Of a stretch of 12,660 bases of DNA, positions 8,080 to 12,660 are shown piece by piece (the stretch's first letter is position 1; each line of letters begins with the position of its first letter). Source of the DNA: Lysobacterales bacterium. Lineage in GTDB: Bacteria; Pseudomonadota; Gammaproteobacteria; Xanthomonadales; Xanthomonadaceae. The notes below the pieces were generated by a model, which saw only the letters and a list, made by a program, of their open reading frames with translations, was not told where the DNA came from and searched no databases. The DNA lies in contig JAATFS010000047.1 in NCBI GenBank assembly GCA_015655035.1, positions 1-12,660 of the forward strand. Reading direction: 5' to 3'. The translations under genes were made by a program, and so were the position numbers.

Positions 8080-9315
8080 TCAAAACTCGCCGCGATACCA
8101 GTTCTTCAATTTTTTGAACAAGCTTCCGGCGCGTCCGGTCGGGATCGACGGACGCCGTGGATGTTCGATCTGGCTACCCATCAGCAGCAGGCCCACGCCG
8201 GTGGCGTGCACCGGGTTGCCGACCACTTCGCCCAACCCGGTGACGTGCTGCGGGATACCCACGCGTACCGGCATCTGCAACATTTCCTCGGCCAGTTCGA
8301 CCACCCCTTCCATCTTCGAGGCACCACCGGTGAGCACCATGCCGGCCCGCACCAGTTCCTCGAAACCGGAGCGGCGCAGTTCGGCCTGCACCATCTCGAA
8401 GATTTCCTCATAGCGGCCCTGCACCGCCTGCGCCAGCGCATGGCGCGGCATGCGGCGCGGCGGGCGGTCGCCGACCGAAGGCACCTGGATGCTTTCCTCG
8501 GCGGTGGCCAGCTGCGCCAGCGCGCAGGCATAGCGCACCTTGATCTGCTCGGCTTCCGGGGTCGGCGTGCGCAGCATGTGCGCGATGTCGTTGGTGACGT
8601 GGTCGCCCGCGATCGGCAGCGACGCCGTGTGGCAGATCGCGCCCTGCACGTAGACCGCCAGATCGGTGGTGCCGGCGCCGATGTCCACCAGCACCACACC
8701 CAGTTCGCGCTCGTCGGCGGTCAGCACCGCCACGCTGGAAGCCAGCGACGACAGCACCAGGTCATCGACCTGCAACCCGCACTTCTGCACGCACTTGCTG
8801 ATGTTGGCTGCGGCCGATTGCGCGCACACCACCAGGTGCGCGTGCACCTCCAGGCGCACGCCGGTCATGCCGACGGGATTGCGGATGCCTTCCTGGGAGT
8901 CGTCCAGCACGTATTCGCGCGGGATCGCGTGCAGGATGCGCTGGTCGGCCGGAATCGCCACGGCCTTGGCAGCGTCCAGTACGCGCTCCAGGTCGCCCCA
9001 GGTCACTTCGCCGTCGCGGATCGGCACGATCCCCGGCGAGTTCTTGCACTGCACGTGGTTGCCGGAGATCGACGCATACACCGAGCGGATCTCGCAACCG
9101 GCCATCAGTTCGGCTTCTTCCACCGCACGCTGGATCGACTGCACGGTGGACTCGATGTCCACCACCACGCCGCGCTTGAGCCCGCGCGATTCGTGCGAAC
9201 CGATGCCGATCACCTCGATCGGGTTGCCGGGCGAATACTCGCCGACCAGCGCCACCACCTTCGAGGTGCCGATATCGAGTCCGACGATGAGGGATTTGTC
9301 GCCTTTGCGGTTCAT
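8080..9315 (-). CDS. ftsA: Cell division protein FtsA (actin-like Z-ring anchor)
   Basis: FtsA is an actin-family ATPase that tethers FtsZ to the inner membrane and signals to the septal synthases. From ATG 9315-9313 it has 411 residues (420 in E. coli). Visible are phosphate-1 VGLDIGTSKV (11-20), a 1C (SHS2) domain around 84-160, phosphate-2 LVDIGAGTTDL (209-219), the adenosine motif LTGGASKMEG (328-337), and the C-terminal amphipathic membrane-targeting helix GSLFKKLKNWYRGEF (397-411). Its ATG overlaps the ftsQ stop by four bases (ATGA, 9315-9312). There is no SD in the 20 bases upstream, so it is probably translated by coupled re-initiation after ftsQ. The sequence before it is a xanthomonad-type repeat. 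Identity is certain; the coupling is inferred. Confidence 0.99.
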   Translation of the reverse strand: MNRKGDKSLIVGLDIGTSKVVALVGEYSPGNPIEVIGIGSHESRGLKRGVVVDIESTVQSIQRAVEEAELMAGCEIRSVYASISGNHVQCKNSPGIVPIRDGEVTWGDLERVLDAAKAVAIPADQRILHAIPREYVLDDSQEGIRNPVGMTGVRLEVHAHLVVCAQSAAANISKCVQKCGLQVDDLVLSSLASSVAVLTADERELGVVLVDIGAGTTDLAVYVQGAICHTASLPIAGDHVTNDIAHMLRTPTPEAEQIKVRYACALAQLATAEESIQVPSVGDRPPRRMPRHALAQAVQGRYEEIFEMVQAELRRSGFEELVRAGMVLTGGASKMEGVVELAEEMLQMPVRVGIPQHVTGLGEVVGNPVHATGVGLLLMGSQIEHPRRPSIPTGRAGSLFKKLKNWYRGEF

Positions 9316-10139
9316 GTTTTAAAGCCGGGAATGGAAATGGGGGATTGGGAATTGAGGAAAAGCGGGGTGCGCGCAGCGACGGGGGGCGTAGCGGTCGCGG
9401 CGCTTCGTCGCGAAGGCGTCTTCTCCACTCCCGACCCCTTGATCTCCAATGCCTGCCGCTCCACGGTGAAACCATTGGTGTAGCGAAGATCGGCGCGGGC
9501 CAGCGCCGGTTGCGAATCGCGCAATTGCGGCAGCACCCGCGCGAAACGTTGCAGCCGGGCCTTGGCATCGTCGCGCCCGACCACGATCTGGAGGCCGTCG
9601 CTGAGGCCGAGCGACCAACTGCCGCGCGCATCCATCTCCAGCCTCTCCACCTCCACGCCGGTCGGCGCGAACAGCGTGCGCGAGTCGTTGTACAGCGCCA
9701 TCACTTCCTGGGTCTTGCTGTCCGGACCCCCGAGCTGCGGCAGTTGCTGGTCCTTCAAACGCGGCGGCGTCGGGAACAGCCGGCCCTGCTCGGACAGCAT
9801 GCGATCCGTGCCCCAGCGCGCGAACGGCTTGTGTTCGACCACGCGCACTTCCAGCACGTCCGGCCAGCGCTTGCGCACCTGCGCGCTCTCCACCCACGGC
9901 AGCTGCGCGATCGCGTTCTGCGCATCCTGCAACTTGACCGCGAAGAAACCCGAACGCGCATACGGCAGCAGCACCGCGCGCAATTCCTCGGCCGGCACGC
10001 GCTTGAAATCGCCGCTCACCCGCAGCCGGCTCAGCGGCCAGCGCTCGGCGCCGACCCAGCCGTTGAGCACGGCCACCACCGGCAGCGCGACCAGCGCCAC
10101 CGCGAGCAACCAGGCCAGGATGCGCAGCGTGGTGTTCAT
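9312..10139 (-). CDS. ftsQ: Cell division protein FtsQ with repeat-derived C-terminal tail
   Basis: FtsQ is a bitopic inner-membrane protein that, with FtsB and FtsL, links early and late divisome parts in the periplasm. From ATG 10139-10137 it has 275 residues: a short cytoplasmic end, one membrane segment (about 7-28), a POTRA domain (about 36-103, starting LSRLRVSGDFKRVP) and the FtsQ domain (about 108-230, ending LRYTNGFTVERQALEIKG). Residues about 236-275 are Ser/Thr/Pro/Ala-rich and low in complexity, and the DNA encoding them (9315-9434) contains a GGGATTGGGAAT-type intergenic repeat. The tail therefore looks acquired by repeat insertion rather than part of the fold. The SD AAGGTGG lies six bases before the ATG and can fold into a 5-bp hairpin (10145-10159). 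The stop overlaps the ftsA start (ATGA). Identity is firm; the origin of the tail is inferred. Confidence 0.96.
   Translation of the reverse strand: MNTTLRILAWLLAVALVALPVVAVLNGWVGAERWPLSRLRVSGDFKRVPAEELRAVLLPYARSGFFAVKLQDAQNAIAQLPWVESAQVRKRWPDVLEVRVVEHKPFARWGTDRMLSEQGRLFPTPPRLKDQQLPQLGGPDSKTQEVMALYNDSRTLFAPTGVEVERLEMDARGSWSLGLSDGLQIVVGRDDAKARLQRFARVLPQLRDSQPALARADLRYTNGFTVERQALEIKGSGVEKTPSRRSAATATPPVAARTPLFLNSQSPISIPGFKT
9326..9440. repeat. Xanthomonad-type repeat inside the 3' end of ftsQ
   Basis: The plus strand carries GGGATTGGGAATTGAGGA at 9341-9358, which matches 17 of 18 bases with 10157-10174 in front of ftsQ. Further in is a CTTCG-TCG-CGAAG hairpin (9403-9415), and a pyrimidine-rich CCACTCCCGACCCC stretch (about 9426-9439) looks like a degenerate opposite end. 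The stretch encodes the low-complexity FtsQ tail and sits directly before ftsA. Element boundaries are approximate. Confidence 0.5.
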
Positions 10140-10258
10140 GCGCGCCCACCTTGAGTGGGATTGGGAATCGAGGATGGGGCGGCAACGCCAACGCCAACGA
10201 CACGCGCGGCGCCGCTGCAGACGAATTCTCCATTCCGAATCCCGAATCCCGATGTCAT
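10136..10258 (-). CDS. Possible 40-residue bridging ORF between ddlB and ftsQ
   Basis: The frame starts at ATG 10258-10256, which overlaps the ddlB stop as ATGA. It stops at TGA 10138-10136, which overlaps the ftsQ ATG, again as ATGA. The 40-residue product (MTSGFGIRNGEF at the start, NPTQGGRA at the end) has no recognisable domain and is encoded largely by repeat DNA, so the peptide itself is probably meaningless. Its value would be to carry ribosomes from ddlB into ftsQ across the repeat-bearing spacer and to open the hairpin over the ftsQ SD. It could also be chance: TGA at ATG overlaps are easy to make. Low confidence that it is translated. Confidence 0.25.
   Translation of the reverse strand: MTSGFGIRNGEFVCSGAARVVGVGVAAPSSIPNPTQGGRA
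10145..10159 (-). promoter_or_regulatory. ftsQ Shine-Dalgarno within a small hairpin
   Basis: The minus-strand SD AAGGTGG (10152-10146) is six bases before the ftsQ ATG. CCCAC (10145-10149) and GTGGG (10155-10159) on the plus strand form a 5-bp stem with a 5-base loop, so half of the SD would be paired in the mRNA. Ribosomes arriving from upstream would melt it. The SD decides the ftsQ start; regulation is inferred. Confidence 0.45.
10155..10253. repeat. Xanthomonad-type element with imperfect inverted ends in the ddlB-ftsQ spacer
   Basis: One end is GGGATTGGGAATCGAGGA (10157-10174). The other is ATTCCGAATCCCGAATCCC (about 10231-10251), which when reverse-complemented resembles the first (GGGATTCGGGATTCGGAAT). 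Between them is a GC-rich core with GCGGCAACGCCAACGCCAACG. Imperfect inverted ends around a core of about 55 bp suggest a small non-autonomous repeat. The ddlB-ftsQ spacer consists almost entirely of it. Confidence 0.55.
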
Positions 10259-11202
10259 AGCGTCTGCTCCAGCAGTCGCCACACCAGATCCTCGAAGCTG
10301 ATGCCGAGCTGGCGTGCAGCCTTGGGCACCAGCGAATGACTGGTCATGCCTGGCGCGGTGTTCACTTCCAGCAGATACAGCTGGCCGCTGGCGCGGTCGC
10401 GCATCACGTCCACGCGCCCCCAGCCCCGGCAGCCGGCCGCGCGGAACGCAGCCAGGCCGAGCCGTCCGAGTTCGGCCTCGGCGTCGCCTTCCAGCCCCGG
10501 GCACAGGTATTGGGTGTCCTCGGCCACGTATTTGGCGTTGTAGTCGTACCACTGGCCCTTGGGCACGATGCGGATCGACGGCAGCGCGGCATTGCCGACC
10601 ACGGCCACGGTCAGTTCGTCGCCTTCGATCAATTGTTCCATCAGCAGTTCGCCGTCGTAGCGCACCGCCAATGCCTGGGCCTCGTCCAGCTGCGCGTCCT
10701 CGAACACGCGGCTGATGCCGACGCTGGAACCCTCGTTGGCCGGCTTGACGATCACCGGCAAGCCGAGCGCGTGCGCGGCAGCATGGATGTCGTCGCCGGG
10801 CAGCAAGCGCACGTAGCGCGGCGTCGGCAGGTCCAGCGACAGCCACACCTGCTTGGTGCGGACCTTGTCCATGCTCAGCGCCGAGCCCAGCACTCCGGAG
10901 CCGGTATACGGCACGCCGAAGGCTTCCATCAGCCCCTGCACGATGCCGTCCTCGCCACCGCCACGATGGCCGTGCAGCACATTGAATACGCGGTCGAACT
11001 GCTTCGCGCCCAGCGCCTGCGCCAGGGCCGGGATACCGTCCACCGGCTGCGCATCGACGCCGCGCGAGCGCAGCGCCTCCAGCACGTTGCGGCCGGAATC
11101 CAGCGACACCTCGCGCTCGCTGGACCCGCCGCCAAGCAGCACCGCGACCCGTCCGAACACGGCCGGGTCCTGGTTGCGCGGCGCCTGCATCAATGCGCTC
11201 AT
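10255..11202 (-). CDS. ddlB: D-alanine--D-alanine ligase
   Basis: This cytoplasmic ATP-grasp enzyme joins two D-alanines to make the terminal dipeptide of the peptidoglycan stem. From ATG 11202-11200 it has 315 residues, close to E. coli DdlB (306). Visible motifs are GGGSSEREVSL (24-34), HGHRGGGEDG (77-86), the ATP-binding KPANEGSSVGIS (153-164), YDYNAKY (219-225), and the metal-binding and substrate loop LLEVNTAPGMTSHSLVPKAA (277-296). The ATG overlaps the murC stop as ATGA, and the SD GGAGG (11213-11209) lies six bases upstream within murC. murC and ddlB touch directly, with no murB between them as in E. coli. The ddlB stop codon overlaps the ATG of the possible bridging ORF. A second ATG at codon 5 is possible but lacks comparable SD spacing. 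Confidence 0.98.
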   Translation of the reverse strand: MSALMQAPRNQDPAVFGRVAVLLGGGSSEREVSLDSGRNVLEALRSRGVDAQPVDGIPALAQALGAKQFDRVFNVLHGHRGGGEDGIVQGLMEAFGVPYTGSGVLGSALSMDKVRTKQVWLSLDLPTPRYVRLLPGDDIHAAAHALGLPVIVKPANEGSSVGISRVFEDAQLDEAQALAVRYDGELLMEQLIEGDELTVAVVGNAALPSIRIVPKGQWYDYNAKYVAEDTQYLCPGLEGDAEAELGRLGLAAFRAAGCRGWGRVDVMRDRASGQLYLLEVNTAPGMTSHSLVPKAARQLGISFEDLVWRLLEQTL

Positions 11203-12635
11203 GCCTGGCCTCCGGTGCCGAAGCCATCGGTCGCCAATTGCTGGGCGACATAGCCGATATCGCCGGCGCCCATCATCAACAGCAGATCACCGTCCTGAAG
11301 GACGTCCGGCAGCACCTGCAACAGTCCGGCGACCTGCCCTACCACCACCGGCTCGCTGCGACCGCGCGCACGGATCGCGCGCGCCAGCGACTTGGAGTCG
11401 GCGCCCGGGATCGGGGCTTCGCCGGCCGGATAGACTTCGCTGAGTACCAGCGCGTCGACCGTGCTGAGCACTGCGGCGAAGGCGTCGAACTGGTCGCGCG
11501 TACGGCTGTAGCGATGCGGCTGGAAGGCCACGACCAGGCGCTTGTCCGGCCAGCCGCCACGGGCGGCGGCGAACACCGCTTCCAGTTCGCGCGGATGGTG
11601 GCCGTAGTCGTCGACCACGCGTACGCGCGCGCCGGTCTCGGTGGTGACCTCGCCCAGATCGTTGAAACGACGGCCGATGCCGGCGAAGCTTTCTAGCGCA
11701 CGCGCGATGGTTTCCGGCGCCACGCCCAATTGCCAGCCCAGCGCAGCGGCGGCCAGTGCATTGAGTACGTTGTGGCGGCCCGGCAGCGCCAGCGTCACCG
11801 CCGTGCTGCTGCCTTCGGGCAGGCGCAGGGTGAAGCGCATGCGCGCGCCGTCCTGCACCACGTCCTCGGCGCGTATGTCGGCGCCGTCGCTCAGGCCATA
11901 GGTCATCACGTGGCGCGGTGTCTGGCTCGCCAGCTTGGCCACTTCCGGATCGTCGATGCACAGCAGCGCCAGCCCGTAGAACGGCAGGCGTTGCAGGAAC
12001 TCGGCAAACGCCGCCTGCACTCGGGCGAAGTCGTTACCGTAGTTCTCCAGATGATCGGCATCGATATTGGTGATCACCGCCACCAACGGATTCAGGCGCA
12101 GGAAGCTGCCGTCGCTTTCGTCGGCCTCGGCCACCAGCCACTGGCCGGATCCGAGCTTGGCGTTGGCGCCGGCCGCCAGCAGCTGTCCGCCGATCACAAA
12201 GGTCGGGTCCAGCCCGCCTTCGCTGAGTACGGCCGCCGCCAGGCTGGTGGTGGTGGTCTTGCCATGTGTACCGGCCACTGCAATGCCACGGCGGAAACGC
12301 ATCAGCTCGGCCAGCATTGCCGCGCGCGGCATGATCGGGATGCGCTGGCTGCGCGCTTCCATCAATTCGGGGTTGTCTTCGCGGATGGCGCTGGACACGA
12401 CTACGCAGTCGGTGCCGAGCACATTGGCGGCCGAGTGACCGCGCATCACCCGCGCGCCCAGCCCGGCCAGGCGGCGGGTAGCGCTGTTGTCGGCGTTGTC
12501 CGAACCGGACACCTCGTAGCCCAGCGTCAGCATCACCTCGGCGATGCCGCTCATGCCGGTGCCACCGATGCCGACAAAATGCACGCGCGGGAACGCGCGG
12601 ACCAGATCACCGGTGTCGTTGAGGCGACGGATCAC
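11199..12635 (-). CDS. murC: UDP-N-acetylmuramate--L-alanine ligase MurC
   Basis: MurC adds L-alanine to UDP-MurNAc using ATP, the first amino-acid step of peptidoglycan precursor synthesis in the cytoplasm. It starts with GTG (12635-12633), chosen because AGGAGGT lies five bases upstream, and has 478 residues (491 in E. coli). Visible are the N-terminal Rossmann motif GIGGTGMSG (22-30), the P-loop AGTHGKTTTT (121-130), the Mur central motifs EADESDGSF (170-178) and NIDADHLENYG (190-200), GRHNVLNALAA (286-296), and the C-terminal DDYGHHP (342-348) and QPHRYSRT (372-379). The stop overlaps the ddlB start (ATGA). The start codon may overlap the stop of the upstream gene as GTGA. Identity is certain. 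Confidence 0.99.
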   Translation of the reverse strand: MIRRLNDTGDLVRAFPRVHFVGIGGTGMSGIAEVMLTLGYEVSGSDNADNSATRRLAGLGARVMRGHSAANVLGTDCVVVSSAIREDNPELMEARSQRIPIMPRAAMLAELMRFRRGIAVAGTHGKTTTTSLAAAVLSEGGLDPTFVIGGQLLAAGANAKLGSGQWLVAEADESDGSFLRLNPLVAVITNIDADHLENYGNDFARVQAAFAEFLQRLPFYGLALLCIDDPEVAKLASQTPRHVMTYGLSDGADIRAEDVVQDGARMRFTLRLPEGSSTAVTLALPGRHNVLNALAAAALGWQLGVAPETIARALESFAGIGRRFNDLGEVTTETGARVRVVDDYGHHPRELEAVFAAARGGWPDKRLVVAFQPHRYSRTRDQFDAFAAVLSTVDALVLSEVYPAGEAPIPGADSKSLARAIRARGRSEPVVVGQVAGLLQVLPDVLQDGDLLLMMGAGDIGYVAQQLATDGFGTGGQA

Positions 12636-12660
12636 CGGGCACCTCCTGCGCAGCCGACGA
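12636..12660 (-). other. End of the upstream dcw gene or short spacer (murG expected by synteny)
   Basis: Only 25 bases remain upstream of murC. In one frame TGA (12634-12632) would overlap the murC GTG as GTGA, which matches the overlaps at the murC/ddlB and ftsQ/ftsA junctions. Another frame runs on into murC. Twenty-five bases are too few to recognise the protein; murG is expected only because it usually precedes murC. Confidence 0.3.
12641..12647 (-). promoter_or_regulatory. murC: Strong Shine-Dalgarno for murC deciding a GTG start
   Basis: On the minus strand AGGAGGT (12647-12641) is a near-perfect SD, five bases before GTG 12635. No ATG lies in frame nearby, and the encoded MIRRLND start agrees with the family, so the GTG start is well supported. 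Confidence 0.85.

Noticed and set aside
7219..9483. A 754-codon plus-strand frame opposite ftsZ and ftsA, and a 565-codon one at 6716-8413.
   Set aside because: Both are shadows of ftsZ/ftsA coding bias. Composition is skewed, they cross the intergenic gap, and no family is recognisable.

Overview
The window is a stretch of the division and cell wall (dcw) gene cluster of a xanthomonad gammaproteobacterium, followed by the lpxC-secA-mutT genes. All large genes but one are on the minus strand. High GC, close agreement of the protein sequences with what I remember of Xanthomonas orthologues, the order murC-ddlB-ftsQ-ftsA-ftsZ-lpxC without murB, and GGGATT/GGAATC-type intergenic repeats all point to Xanthomonadaceae, most likely Xanthomonas or a near relative. 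The exact species is not determined.

Layout in transcription order, right to left: the end of an unidentified upstream gene (murG expected by synteny), murC (GTG start, strong Shine-Dalgarno (SD)), ddlB, a repeat-bearing spacer that holds a possible 40-residue bridging ORF, ftsQ, ftsA, a 282-bp repeat-bearing gap, ftsZ, a strong intrinsic terminator, and lpxC with its own candidate promoter. Beyond a convergent terminator region lies the single plus-strand gene, a dciA-type DUF721 gene. It is divergent from an M23/LytM peptidase gene, with only 9 bp between the two start codons. Then come a terminator or attenuator hairpin, secA, a 16-bp perfect palindrome over the secA stop codon, a hairpin-repeat spacer, and the first 224 codons of a Nudix (MutT)-ThiE-like fusion gene that runs off the left edge.

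Functionally, MurC and Ddl make cytoplasmic peptidoglycan precursors. FtsQ, FtsA and FtsZ build the divisome. LpxC commits UDP-acyl-GlcNAc to lipid A. The M23 protein probably trims or regulates peptidoglycan. DciA loads the replicative helicase, SecA drives protein export, and MutT sanitises the nucleotide pool. The gene content is ordinary and conserved, and I see no undescribed multi-gene system.

The unusual signals are non-coding or at junctions. A nearly unbroken chain of TGA/start overlaps runs from murC to ftsA. Related xanthomonad repeats lie just upstream of ftsQ and ftsA, with a more diverged one before ftsZ; the copy at ftsA appears to encode the FtsQ C-terminal tail. There are mutually exclusive hairpins between ftsZ and lpxC, a possible attenuator in the secA leader, and the palindrome at the secA stop.
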